Assembly: GCA_021234155.1 (NCBI GenBank)
Contig: JAJEKV010000052.1
Span: 6,050,925-6,114,924 of the forward strand
Source: Isoetes taiwanensis
Taxonomy: Eukaryota > Streptophyta > Lycopodiopsida > Isoetales > Isoetaceae
Length of the DNA stretch: 64,000 bases
Direction of reading: 5' to 3'
This document shows, one piece after another, positions 45,851-58,365 of the stretch (position 1 is the stretch's first letter; the number at the start of each line of letters is the position of its first letter). Below the pieces are notes generated by a model. It ran no database searches, was not told where the DNA came from, and saw only the letters and a program-made list of their open reading frames with translations. Both the position numbers and the translations under genes were made by a program.

Positions 45851-47200
45851 TTCCTTAAGATATATAGTAAAACAATGCATATCTTGAAATATAGTAAACA
45901 ATGCAACACGCTTACCACTTCTCTTGGTTTTAACCGGGTTTACCTAAGTGCAATTCTAGATTTAGTTTCAGTCAAGGCATTCTTTGCCCAAATACATCTC
46001 CAAAAGAGCAACAAAATATCCACTAATATATAATAAAAAAAACAGACTAAAACAACAAGGTGTCAAGCAAGACGGAGGGTTGGCAGTTCTCCGCTTCTTT
46101 TGAGGGTGAAGGGGCTTAAATCAAACTTGTCCTTATGGTTGTTGGCTTAAGCTAAAGATAAATTTTGAGAGAAATAAAATGAATGTTTATTATGTTTGCG
46201 TACCACCAGAACATTCAATATTATAGAAAATATAATCTAATAGAGAAGACATATCCAACACCTCCAAGTTTAAAAAAAGCAAAATTTATGGTGGAAACCT
46301 AACCTTGTTTGTATGGAAAACTTACTTTAAAGAGTGAACAACACAAAAGAGGGAAATAAGGCTTCAACGTAAAATGCGGGAAGGTAAAGCACGGTGGCAA
46401 TGATTCCACCTACACGCCTTACAATGTAAATAAAAAGCCGGAGGTAAATGAACTGGATAAGTCTAATGGGCAGTACGGGACTGACAAGGTCTTAATCCTA
46501 ATGTGACCGGAAAGCTTCGGTGCTGGTCTTACGAATTTTTATTTTATCAGAATAATTCAGCTATGGCAAATTTTTCCCATTCCTGCCTTCATGTGAAGCT
46601 TTTGGTTTGGCTATGGCGTCATCTCGGACACTTCACATCGCTCCATGCAAATCAGAGATGCCATTCAAGCGCTGTATGCCTGATTCTCAGATTTTGCATG
46701 CCTTTAGCTGTCTTGCATGCACATTCCTGCCTTGCATGTATATCCGTTTGACAAATCGAAATCAAGTCCGCTTAGATTTCCAATGGATAATGTAAATTGA
46801 TTCTTCACCATTTGTTGCATGTGAATCTCTGAAGAAAACTTTGGTAATCTCTTATTCCGCGCAGAGAGACTCCGCCAAGCTAAGTGGCTATGGCACTATC
46901 TCCATCAAGTATTCCGGCCTCCATGTACCGCATGTCCGGACACACATGCACGCTTTCGCACTTTGCATGCCTATAAATCAAGATCTTCATATCCGAGTAT
47001 GTTTAATGTAGAGCTTAAGTGATCCGCGCTATATGGTATTGCTATGGTCAGCAATACCGAGATGATACAACCAAAGATGATCACGATTCTCAAAGCCTTA
47101 TGAAAAGATAGATCAAATCAAAACTTATGTATGTGAATGCTGAAACGTAACAGGCGCCGAAAACGGGCTAAAAATTCATGAGACAATAATGCCAATTGGA
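45851..47200. other. unassigned, with a short relative of 17.25 kb
   Basis: 45,930-46,045 resembles 17,250-17,360 (both contain caacaaaatatccactaata). 46,058-46,140 loosely matches the reverse of 34,810-34,880. Around 46,690-46,980 several TTGCATGC/CATGCA motifs cluster. No gene is supported; the frame at 46,503-46,751 has no motif. Confidence 0.35.
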
Positions 47201-49275
47201 ATTGCTAGATGATAATGATTGTGCTCCTATCATTGGCATGATTTGAATATGGTTTCACAACACGCATGCAATTTTAATTGGAAAGTTGAACTGTAATATG
47301 CCAATGAGTTTACAAGCACTTTCATTACCCTCACGTACTAGAAATTAAAACAAGGAGAAGCCCCGTATGAGTGTTATAGCAAACTCTTTAAGGGTTATTA
47401 AACAACAATTGCCTAATGCATGAACTTAAGTAGCAAAATTGTGAGGGAATCGATCCATCCATTGTCTCCCTTTAGCGTAAAAAAGATAACATGATGATTC
47501 TCTATTGCCATATACAAAGTTACCTTCAAAAAAAAAGTAAACCTATAGATTAGAATATAATATGAGCACTGCAACATGATAAAGCAACCAAGGAATGCAA
47601 AATGCCTTCATGCCCTGGACTATTATAGTTGGAGAGACAGATGCGCTTTGAAGGTAGATATATCCGTTAAAAATATATATAAATATGTTGACTAAGCATA
47701 ATGCGTAATAAACAACAGTTGGTTAATAAACATTTGGCACATATGTCGAAGGTGTTGCAAATGTACTGTATATGTGATTTTATCACCGAAAGCAATCACC
47801 CTAAATTATTAGTGCTTGGCAATTAGTGGGCTATGGTTAAACAAGAGGTGCCTCCTAAAAATAGCGTTGATTGAAGGAGATGGCGATGCGTGTTGAGGTA
47901 TGGCCGCTAAGCTAGCAGAAGCTTGGCTATGGCAACAAATAGCTTTGAATAGGCTGGCTTTTTGTACGTGGATTATACATTGGTTGGAGCATAGAAGGAA
48001 AGGCATCGCTTGCAATATTATTGCAATGGATTGATGGCAAAAGCTTTTGATTAGAAGTAAGAACAAGGGTTTGGTGGACGATTTTAAGGTATATAAGATT
48101 TTGCACAAGATGTGGACACCAGGCGGCATAGAGGTATATACTCAAAGATTTGTTTATGAGAATATGAATTTTGAATGAACCTTATAGTTTCCTTCTTCAA
48201 GCATGAGAAACTACAACAAGATTTAAGTATCTACATACCTTTTGCTGATCTTCCTCCTTCCTATGATATTATCTCTTCAAAGATCGTGCACAAGGAGAAG
48301 ATTGATATGGCCAAAGTAACCACCCATTCTACCGCAACAAGAAGAGTTGGCAGCATAAAGGGATGGAGGTGGACCATTGCTAATTTTATGTCTACTTCTC
48401 GTGTCGTATCAGCTAAGAACAAGTTTGCTGATTGCAATAACATCAAGAAGTGAGAAAAATATGAAGTCCGGGATGGTAAGAAACCCAAGCAATTCAAGTG
48501 TTAGAATTCAGGATGAGTCAATTGGCTACAGCTCGCATCAGAAAAGGAGAAGGCCTAAAAGACTAGTGATTTTGAACCGTGGTTGTTCACCTTTACCGCA
48601 GATTCAAATGTGCTTTTGAACTTGAATCTCGACCGAGATGATATCAAGATGGGTGATGGATATCCCTTCTTCCTATCACAAGAAAGAGAATTGTGGTTTT
48701 TCTGTTTATATGGGTATTATATAGTTAGTAAGATGAGAAATGTCGTTTGCTCACGTGATTACAATTTAATATCATATGCTAACAATTTGATAAAGTAGGC
48801 CATCACAATACACTTGGTAACGGGTGCCTGCTGGGCAGGATCATAATTAAAGATTTGACTTTTGAATAGCTTGTATGTTCGGCGGTTCACCAGAAATTGA
48901 GCACCTGGCCTTGATATGTCGATTTGGTTGCCGAGCATCTATCGCGATGCCCATGTTGAGAAACCGCTGTATATGCTGTATGAAAACAAGATAGTTACAT
49001 GTATTCCCTTTCCAAATGTGTCAAGCTTGAGTATATTGCATGCCATCTCGAAAGCAACTCAATCGCTTTTCCACAAATGCACTACCTATCGAAAGCAATT
49101 CAATAATTTTCTTCTCGCTTAGTCAGCAACATTTAGAGGAGAGTGCTAGAATTTTTTTTCCCTTGTCTTTGAAGGCAAGAATCGATTATATTTGAAATGA
49201 TGAAAACATTTATGTACATACAATTGAGTCCTAAGCTACTACTACTATCTAACTTATGAATGGTAGTCCGCACTG
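47200..49275 (+). mobile_element. Ty1-copia gag/protease remnant, copy B
   Basis: Inverted counterpart of 6,845-8,640. In plus orientation: GGIEVYTQRFVYENMNFE, FFKHEKLQQDLSIY and FADLPPSYDIISSKIVHKEK (48,090-48,300), then GWRWTIANFMSTSR, a degenerate zinc-knuckle area near 48,500, IKMGDGYPFFLSQ and LYGYYIVSKMRNVV (48,640-48,750), and YENKIVTCIPFPNVSSL (48,980-49,035). It keeps about 380 bp of gag (47,850-48,235) that copy A lacks. Frame breaks are as frequent as in copy A. Its 3' end joins block X copy B directly at about 49,278. Confidence 0.8.
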
Positions 49276-49594
49276 GTCTAGTATTCTAGAACTCCCTCTC
49301 AACTCCCTCCTTCATAGGATATCAAGCAAGAGAGAGGGATTAAATTTCTATAGACCATAATAACACAATTAGGGCTAGCTAATGTAACAAGAACTTTTGA
49401 CGCACCTCTCTTCTCTCGACATATACTATGGGAGCAAAGCCTTTGTCTTTCCACATACCCTAACTCAGACATACCTTCCAAAATGATTGGTCCTAAGATA
49501 AATGTAAGTAACTACGTGACTTGAGATCGAGGAGCCGCGAAAAAAACTGAGTGTAAGAAAATAAATATGGTGGCTAAGCATAATGTGTTCAAAA

Positions 49595-50066
49595 CGTATG
49601 ATTCAAATACATCATAGTTTTGCCGAGAAGATGTTGAATGTACAAAAGCAGCACTCGTTAGCACTAAGCTAACCGATCCTAGATCAAGACTGTAGTTAGC
49701 ACGCGAATGATTAAACCATAGGCTACTATTCTTATTCTCATCGGTTTTGTATATATTCATTGTATATTATGTACTAATATAATCGAGAAGTAGATTGTAT
49801 TTCCTATCAAGTATTCCTCAATAGAGTTGTCCTGTTCTTCTCTACATCTTTGAGTCGATCTTGCGTGTTTTGTGCCACTTTTGTAATTAGTATCAATATC
49901 CACCAAATTGAAACCAGCTTTGTCACTTTGCCGGAAATGAAGAATAATACCGCTTGGAAAACGAAGAGTAGACTTGCCTTTGCTATAAGGAAGAGACGAC
50001 CGAGGATCCGCCATGGCCAAAATGGAGCTTGAATAAAGGTTGAATAATGCTTGTTTAAAAAGTAGG
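49595..50066 (+). mobile_element. LTR-like insertion into block X copy B
   Basis: Copy A runs uninterrupted from gtgtttaaac (3,250) to agaagttttcacatggg, while copy B has about 470 extra bases at this point. They include a TGTTGAATG..TCTACA stretch (49,632-49,846) that could be a short LTR, and an open frame near 49,850-50,032 with no recognised motif. No primer-binding site or target duplication is clear, so the family is uncertain. Confidence 0.4.
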
Positions 50067-50529
50067 ACTAAAGTTTTCACATGGGAAACAAGTAGAGATT
50101 CTTGGCTCCTCAAACTTGCTTGAATTGAATAGAACCAAAGTAATGAGTTTGAGGCTAATTTAGATTGTCACGACAGTACAAGTAAGATTGTCCAACTCTA
50201 AAATCATGTGGCTTCACCCTAAGAACTAAGAAAGTCGTGATAAGCCTGTGAAACTTACCAAAGGTGCTAGTATAACCATTTCCATGTCTTCTATAAGCTG
50301 TTTGTGCATAACCCTATTCTTTTGATTTCTTCTTCAATTCTAGCTTTGTAAATTCTCGTGACTTTTCTAATGCGGCTTAGCCTTTAAAATACCCAAAATT
50401 AAACCTAAATTACATAAGGGGAATACAAAATCCGAGGCAATAAGATAATGAATGAGAATGATATTTTTATCGCCCACCGACAACCAAAAACATAATCGAC
50501 AACATTGATTGCTAGATATGTTGAAGATG

Positions 50530-50800
50530 ATCATAGTCTAGAAATTATAGAATACTTTTGAAGATATGCAATTGGTAATGGATATTTTCAAAATTTGTGA
50601 CCTTGCATTTTAAAACCTACACAACTATAGGGCTATGGATAGCGACATTCACAAATATATAATGAGGTTCTACAAAGAGGTTTGAGCAAGATTCTCGTGA
50701 ATTGGTGCTACTTTGATTGATATATTTGTCAAAAGTGGCTTGCTTATAGAGGCCTAACAAATTATTGAGAAGCTTCCTTCTAGATATTATGACATGGTGT
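50530..50800 (+). pseudogene. PPR fragment, second copy
   Basis: Same piece as 3,695-3,950, with more indels (gaggcctaacaaattattgag for the LIEAQQIIE segment, with a stop). It ends at the same junction (gacatggtgtgatggtcc). It is inactive. Confidence 0.7.
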
Positions 50801-51339
50801 GATGGTCCTTCAGCCTCGGCTAATCGTTAATACATAACACAAATACCTCAGATCCACTGCCAGTAACTCCAAGACATCCAAAACTAAAATAGCACATGTT
50901 GCATCCTTGAGCCATCGTCTCTAGCTCATGAGACAACCTTCATCTAGTCGCACTCTGACATGACCAATGTCAAGTCCTTCACTAGGCGAAGCTTCATCTC
51001 GCAGGTCGACCGCTAGTGTCGAGTGACTAGGCACTCACTTCTAAGCCGCTAGTCTCCCCAGAGCCGCGGGCGTACTCAAGGTGCAACTAGGCTAGCAACA
51101 TGATAAAAGATCAAATAATTTAGTCCGCTTTGCCGTAAATATCTTATAGCCTATTTAATCAATATTTAAGATGGAAATCAATCTGCAAAAGATAAACCCT
51201 AAGCTCAATAACTAGGATGCTTAAATTGATCTTGCAAAAAAATATTCCAGCAAACTAGAATGATCCACATGAACAATTATTAGAGCTTAAGCTAAGCCAA
51301 AATGAACTCTAAAAAGATTTAAGTGTTGGTACTTGTCTA

Positions 51340-51400
51340 GATCGAGAATTGAACCCTAGTCGCTATCTTGAAATGCAAAAGCTTTAACCAATAAACTGTT
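51340..51400 (-). repeat. tRNA-Glu-like element, second copy
   Basis: B-box GGTTCAATTCT (51,355-51,345) is intact; the A-box has lost one consensus base (CAGTTTATTGG, 51,398-51,388). Otherwise it is as in copy A. Confidence 0.5.
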
Positions 51401-51810
51401 TAATGCAATAGTTTGATATTTTTTTCATTTAATCTTATATCTAATCGTGGATAAACCTAACTATGATCAAGTGAAGGCCTCTAACAATCCGGCCTAATTA
51501 TTCGGCCCAAATCTACACCTAATCTCGACCCAGATATTGTGATAGGGAAAAGATCGATTTATTAGTTATCTAATTCATAAGTCAAATTTGCCTTGAATCT
51601 TGGCAAATAGTGGATATAGGTGTATGGTCAGTTGAAGAATGCCTGCACTTTTGATTTCGCTATTGCATTCATGTTGCAAGCTTGATCTCCAAGATGAGAA
51701 TCAGATAGCAGAGGAAAATCCTGAATCGCTAAGCCAATTCCTTCTCGCTGGTTTTATCGATAAGAACTTTATGTGATTTCTTTCTTTTTCTTTTGTTTAA
51801 AATATCAACG

Positions 51811-52020
51811 CTTTTTCTCAAATTTTGCCTATTATCTTAGCTACAATCTTATAGAGGGTAATATGAAGTACAATGGGTGCCATTCATGGAACTCAAGATA
51901 GGCCTTTTTACTCTTTAGGAACAAGTGTAATAATGTCTCAGAGTAATAGCTGGATGGATTTTCCCCGCGATGCCCATATGACTTTTAATAATTGCCGTGA
52001 ATTTCAGCTCCCGTATCATC
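51811..52020. other. unassigned junction
   Basis: A short open frame at 51,873-52,088 (+) has no motif. It ends in sequence shared with the 18.55-kb repeat (aaaccatcttagaaaa). Confidence 0.3.
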
Positions 52021-54345
52021 TAAGAGGGAAAAGAAAAATATATTTATTTAAAAACCATCTTAGAAAACGTATGACAATTATTCTCTAAACAAATATAATT
52101 TTCGCCCACACCTTAGGTTCAAAGTTAAGTAGTTCTAGTAAAATCACTAATTTTAGGCACATATAGCCTCTAAAAATAGTAAAAAAATTCGCATCAAGAC
52201 AAGAACGATTATCAAGTACATACACGATGGAAAGCAAAATAGAACCTTGTAAAAGAGGAACTCTATATGATATATTCAACAAAACTTGATTTATTCAAAT
52301 TCTACTGTGATAGCACTTCAAGGATGCCATTATAAGAATATATGTATTGTTTAAATCATGATTATTATGATTTTTATAAGTCTTAATTATATAAGTTTAT
52401 ATCTTTTAACAAACACTTATTAGTTATTAAAGTATAAAATTCTTTTCAAACTAATTTATCTATTTTAAAATTAAAGTATTTCCAAGGATATAAGATTTCA
52501 ATTTGATTTAACAAATCTTAAAATTTGGCAACTATGGTAATTTCTAAGTGATATTCGATGGTTTGATAGATAACTTAAAAATATTATGAGAATTTCACAA
52601 TTTACAAATTTTTATATTTTAAAAACACTTTTAAGAAAAGCTCTTTAGGTTGAAATCAATTAAATGATAGCATGGTTTAATAATAAATATTGAATAAATC
52701 AATAATAAACTACTCAATTTTTTTAAATCAAACATAAACATAATGATATATAGTTTAAACATAAATAACCATTTAATTAATATATAAATTTAGAACTTTC
52801 TTCAACATTTTGAAAAATACCCATTTTAATCATATATAAAATTTTATCTTAGATCAAAAATTTAATTCTTAAATAAATTAGAATGAAAAAATTGGGTTTG
52901 GAGCAATTTTATACTTTTATCAATAAGAGTAAAATTACATATAATTTTATCATGTTATCCTTCACGATATCTATTAGATTTGAATAAATTCAAATTTTGT
53001 TAACATAAATATCATGTCTCTTTTGCTACTGAAAGCGAAAGGTTTTCAAGTCAGGAGGCATTTAAAAATAGAAAAAACCTATCAAAAGTCTCATATTTTA
53101 ATACTATCATATACATGTAACGCTTGTTTCATTTATTATTCGCTCACATGTTGTACACCGGGTCGAAGCCTCTATACTTTCCCTGACTTGATATCTTACG
53201 CGGACATAAGCTAACCGCTATATGCACATGATCGCATCTAAAATGGCGAGACTTTTGATGAGATTTTTTTCTATTTTTAGTGCTCCTTGACTTTGAAAAC
53301 AACTTCACTTGGAGTGGCAAAGATGGATAGAGTTCTTTTGCAAGGTTCTATTTACTTTCCCATTATTATGTACTTGATATAGACATGAGGGCGCATAATA
53401 GATCTATATAATATATTTACATTATTTGTAGCATGGCGTTTGCTTTTGGTATGCTACTGGCGCTTGTAGCACCCGTTTCTCCTTTTCCTTTACTTCTACG
53501 CTATCTCTATAAATGTGTTGACATTCTTTGTCAATTTAGATATGCTTTGATATTATATGTATAGTGTTATATGTATATATTTAAGATATGCTTTTTATAA
53601 GTTCTAATTATATAAGTTTATTCTTAAATAAACACTTTAATAGTTACAAAGTATAAATTTTTTCAAACAAATCTTTTATCTATTTAGAATTAAATATTTC
53701 AAGGATATAAGATTTCAATTTTCATTTAACAAATTTAAAATTTGGCAATCATGATAATTTCTAAAATGATATTCCTATGGTTTGATAAGTGATAAACTTA
53801 AAACAGCTACAACGCTACCTATAGATTTTTATATTTTTAAAAACACTTAAGAAAAGTTTTAGTTGAAATTAATTAAATGATAAAGTTATCGGTTTAATAA
53901 TAAATATTGAATAAATCAATAATAAACTATTCAATTTTTTTTTTTTAAATTGAAACATAAACATAATGATACATATTTAGACATAAAATGTAACTACGAA
54001 TTAATATCAATTTAGAACTTTCTTTTAAATATTTTTTAAAAAATACCATTTTAATCATACAAAATTTATCTTTAGATCAAAATTTAATTTTAAATAGATT
54101 AGAATGAAAATTAGTTTAGAAAGTAATTTTAAATTTTATCAATAAGAGTAAAATTACATATAATTTTATCATTTTATCCTCACATATATCTATTAGATTT
54201 GAATAAATTCAAATTTTGTTAAACATGTCATCATCCTCTTGTTGAATTAAAAAGCGAAGTTGTTTCAAGTCAAGGGAGCACTCAAAAATAGAAAAAAACT
54301 CATCAAAAGTCTCATATTTTAATACTATCATATGCATGTAACGCA
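52020..54345. repeat. AT-rich repeat units, inverted relative to 17.6-20.1 kb
   Basis: 52,240-52,400 is the reverse of 20,040-20,190, and 53,330-53,600 the reverse of the middle of the 1.05-kb units. aataaatattgaataaatca recurs at about 52,680 and 53,898, giving a period of about 1.2 kb. A second landmark, ctcatattttaatactatca, recurs at 53,091 and 54,313. There are two partial units. A minus-strand frame at 54,209-54,445 (VVPFEFRHFFSDLDIKGKL) is protein-like but unrecognised. Confidence 0.75.
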
Positions 54346-55146
54346 GCTTACCTTTTATGTCCAAGTCCGAGAAGAAATGTCGAAATTCAAACGGGACTAC
54401 AACATGATCGAACAAATGGCACTCGACAGCCGATCTAAAATTCACTCAACCGCGGTAAGAATGGAGTCACAAATATTCTCAAAACATATATCAAAATAAA
54501 TGGAAAAAAAAGTAACTCGCTCTCTATTTTTACAAAAGCATCATAATTGCTAACATTTCAGAAGTATGATTTCCGCCCCTTTAAAAAGCCTAAGCAACAT
54601 AATAAGTGATTGTTGAAAAAAATTGATAATTGTTAAGATATAGAAAGTAAATGATATGTATACATATACATGACCTCTACCTATTTATTTCAAGAGGTCA
54701 GTTCATCCTATTTCTGCTCTAATTTTTACTCAGAATGTGTCAGGCTTCATAGTTTTATGCAATTAAATTGCAAAAATCCCACTTCCTATTTCTTTTTATT
54801 TTTTTGATATTATTTCTCTCAGAAGGTAATTGGTTCCAATTACGTAACATAACATTTGAGACTAGACATATAATTATGCTTTTACAAAATATGAGTTCAT
54901 AAAGATATTGCAATCCATGGGAAGATTATACATTCTTACCTCTATGTTACAACATGACTTATGTAACTATTCTTGCATCAAGGACTTATGAAAAACAACA
55001 ACATCCCGACAGATAGGCTTTTCATTCATCTCGCCAGCCTTTTCTACACGGTATAGTGGTGAAGGCCGCGACATCGCAGTTACCCAAAAATGAAAAACAT
55101 AGGGAATATCCAGCTATAACACTGACCCCCAAATAAAAATTGTGTG
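54346..55146. other. unassigned
   Basis: AT-rich with no recognisable motif. Confidence 0.3.
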
Positions 55147-55443
55147 CTACAGATGTTGGTTAAGTGTAATTGCCGAGAGCTTATCAAGGATTAAAACTCT
55201 GCCCTTTCGATTTCGAGGAAAAACCCTAGCTATAAAAATCTCGCAAGAGGTTTGGACAACGCAGGCTTCAAACGCTCCTACAAAAACCCACGCCCACAGA
55301 GAATAATCGGAAGTCGCCGCGATCACCCCGACCTCGCACATCACCAACAGAAAACCAATAGCTAAAAACCTCAAAAAGCCGGGCTGGTCACGCTGCCACG
55401 CCACAAAGCAACATTTACACCTCAAAAAGCGTAGGGTCGTCAC
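55147..55443 (-). CDS. unrecognised 98-residue frame with hydrophobic core
   Basis: A minus-strand frame containing FLRFLAIGFLLVMCEVGVI and SLWAWVFVGAFEACVVQ, two hydrophobic stretches that could be membrane segments, and a basic end (FPRNRKGRV). The GC content is higher than in its surroundings. Its 5' end overlaps a direct repeat (cctcaaaaagc...cacgccac at 55,368 and 55,421). No family is recognised; chance or a transposon origin is possible. Confidence 0.25.
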   Translation of the reverse strand: MTTLRFLRCKCCFVAWQRDQPGFLRFLAIGFLLVMCEVGVIAATSDYSLWAWVFVGAFEACVVQTSCEIFIARVFPRNRKGRVLILDKLSAITLNQHL

Positions 55444-56555
55444 GCCGCGCCACGCCGGCTAACTATAAATAAATATGAACATATAAATAACAATTTTAAG
55501 GGGAGAGGGTGGGAGCCATGGATAATGGGCCGAGAGATGAGAAGCTACTGGCGAAACGCCGATGAAGAACTCTCGCACAAATACAGCGCATCCCCAACCT
55601 CATGAACGGCCTAAAATGCATGTGTGATGCATGATTTGACGCATGCAATGCATGCATGCTCTGCTCTGTGCAAGACCCCCGATCACATGAATCGATGACA
55701 TTAATGTAGTACAATTCACCCACGCATTACTAAAAAGAAATCCTAAAAAGGGCAAAAGTTTTTTATATAATGCATCTATTTTCATAGACACGAAGTTCAG
55801 TGAAGATACTAAGATTATACTTACTTCCATAATATTACCGCAAGAGTTTTGCAAATCTCATTATAATTATAAGGATTTAGTGCAACTAGTCTCTTGATGT
55901 GCATTGACCTAATATCTCTCATCAACTACTACTTATCTTCTTCTATTTCTAAAAATGATTGCAAAGCCTCCACACAAGGTTTTTATGATATACTTTATAC
56001 AACCTGCAATTTTGATATTAGATATCATGCATCTCTCTAATTTGTATTTGTAAAACACTTATCATACTTCAAAAGTTTTAGGAACCAAGGCCTCTTTCCC
56101 CACTTATGAAGCTTTCTATCCGAGGATCCAATACACAAGATAACCAAATGAAACTGAAGAAGTGTACTTAGAGTTGACTGCTACCTTCGCTATAGACAAA
56201 ACCAAATAGCTCCATCAAAAACTTGTAGGCATGTTTGAATAAAGTCAAGAACTCTTGGACACAGTAAATATACGCTTCCATCTTCTCGATTCATTGATGT
56301 GACATGCTTGTAGATACTTGTCCTTTCTCCATATGAATACAAAAGAGATCCATTGACACTTAATATCAAGAGCTTCCTACAAACAAGTGGGTTAGTGATA
56401 ATACATTCTTGTTATGTGATATTTCCATTCCTATCATCCTTGTCAACATAGTCAGTCACGGCCTTTCTGTGGTGATGGAGTCGCCACGGGAGGGGAATTT
56501 CCCGTATTGATATGATGGGAGCATTGTATAAGTTCGGGAAGCGTCACAGAGATCT
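55444..56555. other. unassigned, with a CATGCA cluster
   Basis: No gene. At 55,617-55,660 several overlapping CATGCA/TGCATG motifs occur (gcatgcaatgcatgcatgc), resembling seed RY elements in sequence only. Confidence 0.35.
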
Positions 56556-57664
56556 TCATAAAAACTTAGAGAATCTAGAGGAATCCTGATGCAATCTTGA
56601 AGAATCTAGGGGAATTTTCATAAGTTCTTAAAGAATCTAAAGGAATCTCAAGAGAATCTTAGGGAGTCTATGGGAATCTCAAGAGGATCTTTTGGAATCT
56701 AGAAAAATCAAAGGGAATCTTCCTGAAATCTTTGAGTATCTACGGTAATCTTGATAGAATCTTGGAGGACATTTGTAAAATCATAAGAATGTAGAGGAAT
56801 CTTTGTAGAATCTTAAGGAATCTAAGGGAAGGCCAAGGGGATCTAGAAGAATCATAGAATCTATAGGAATCTAGGATATCTACATTGAATCTTAGAGAAT
56901 CTAGAGGAATATTGGGAGAATCTTTGAGAATCTAGGGGAATCTCATCAAAATCTGAGGGAATCTATGGGAATCTCAAGAGAATCCTTCAAAATCTATGGG
57001 AATCTAGTGAAATCTAAGGGAATCTTCATCAAGCTTTGAGAATCTAGGGGGCTCTTAATGCAAGCTTGGAGAATCTAGCAGAATCTTTATAACATCTTAG
57101 GGAATCTAGAGGAATCTTAAGAGAAGCTTTGAGAATCTAATGGAATCTGAGAGAATCCTTCTAAAATCTTTGAGAATCTAGTGGTCATATGAAATCTTGG
57201 AGAATCTAAGAGAATATTCATATAATCTAAGGGAGTGTTGGAGAATCTTGGAGAATCTAAGAGAATCTACATAGAATCTTGAAGAATCTAGAGGAATCTT
57301 GAGATAATTTCTGGGAATGTAGGGAAATACAGGGAAATCAGAATCTTTAGAAATCTAGGGTAATCTAAAGGAATGTTCATAAGATCTTTAAGAATTTAGG
57401 GGAATCTTGATGGAAGCTTGAAGAATATAGGAAAATGCTCATACGATCGACGGAATCTCTATAGAATTTTAGAGAATCTAGAGGAATGTTTATAAAACTT
57501 TAAGGAATCTTGATAGAATCTTGGAGAATCTAGGGAAATCTTTATAGAATCTAAGAGAATCTAGGAGAACCTACATAGATAGTTACAAATCTAGAGGAAT
57601 CTCAGGGCAATCTTTGAAAATCTAGGGGAATCTCTAGAGAATCTTATGAATCTAGGGGAATCTT
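56556..57664 (+). repeat. degenerate GAATCT minisatellite array
   Basis: The core GAATCT recurs every 9-13 bases for about 1.1 kb, for example gaatctagaggaatct and gaatctaggggaatct. Longer variants such as gaatcttgatagaatctt suggest a higher-order unit of 20-40 bp. Purine-rich on this strand, and not coding. It is paired with an array in the opposite orientation at 58.37-59.01 kb. Confidence 0.9.
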
Positions 57665-58365
57665 TCATGTTGGGTGTGTTTTGAAGGGTCAATTCATACA
57701 GTCCTTCATATTACAAACACTTGTATTAAATATATAAAGATAGGGTGGCAAATAAATGCACATGCCACCTCAACTAACACCTCATAATTACAATAAATGC
57801 TTGCATGCACATGCATGCCACCTAACAGCGTGCATATGAACTTCTTCTCACCTTCCTCTCTTATAGTTTGACCGATCCAGATTTCACCTTCCCCCATCCG
57901 ACGGCCCACATGCATGGTGCATGGCCCATGCATGTATGTGCCTATGTGTGCATATGCACATCATGTCCATCCATGTACCACATGAGGTGGATTTTTCACA
58001 ACCCTTGATTTTGTCATTTGACAGCGAGGATTAATCTCTATGAACATGACCCATGGGATGACAAAACCACACATCTAATGGATAATTGATAGATAATAGA
58101 TACAAAAGTCCCTTGTTATTTGGCCGACCATTGTCTGTTCAACTGAGTGCAAAGTTGTTGTGGTCCAAAATGCTTCCTATACTAAATTCAAGATATTGTA
58201 GTGTCAAATTTATACTCCTTGAGATTATACAAAGGACTGTTCTATTATAGGGAATGTGGAGTGTTGGGCCAATTTTTCAACCAAATGCAAAAGTCAACTT
58301 AAAATTGAGAGTAAAATACAGAGTTAAAATCATATGTAGGGATTATGTCCACTTGCATATATCTA
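57665..58365. other. spacer between the inverted arrays
   Basis: About 700 bp without GAATCT cores. 57,790-57,990 is rich in TGCATG/CATGCA motifs (tgcatgcacatgcatgcc). No gene is supported. Confidence 0.5.

Larger units (their letters stand above)
49278..51810 (+). repeat. repeat block X, copy B
   Basis: Same orientation and order as 2,955-about 5,640. The shared start is tctagtattctagaac. It carries the PPR fragment (50,530-50,800), the ctcactag-rich patch (50,970-51,050), the tRNA-Glu-like element (51,340-51,400) and only one unit of the 704-bp repeat. It contains an extra insertion at about 49,595-50,066. Confidence 0.85.
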
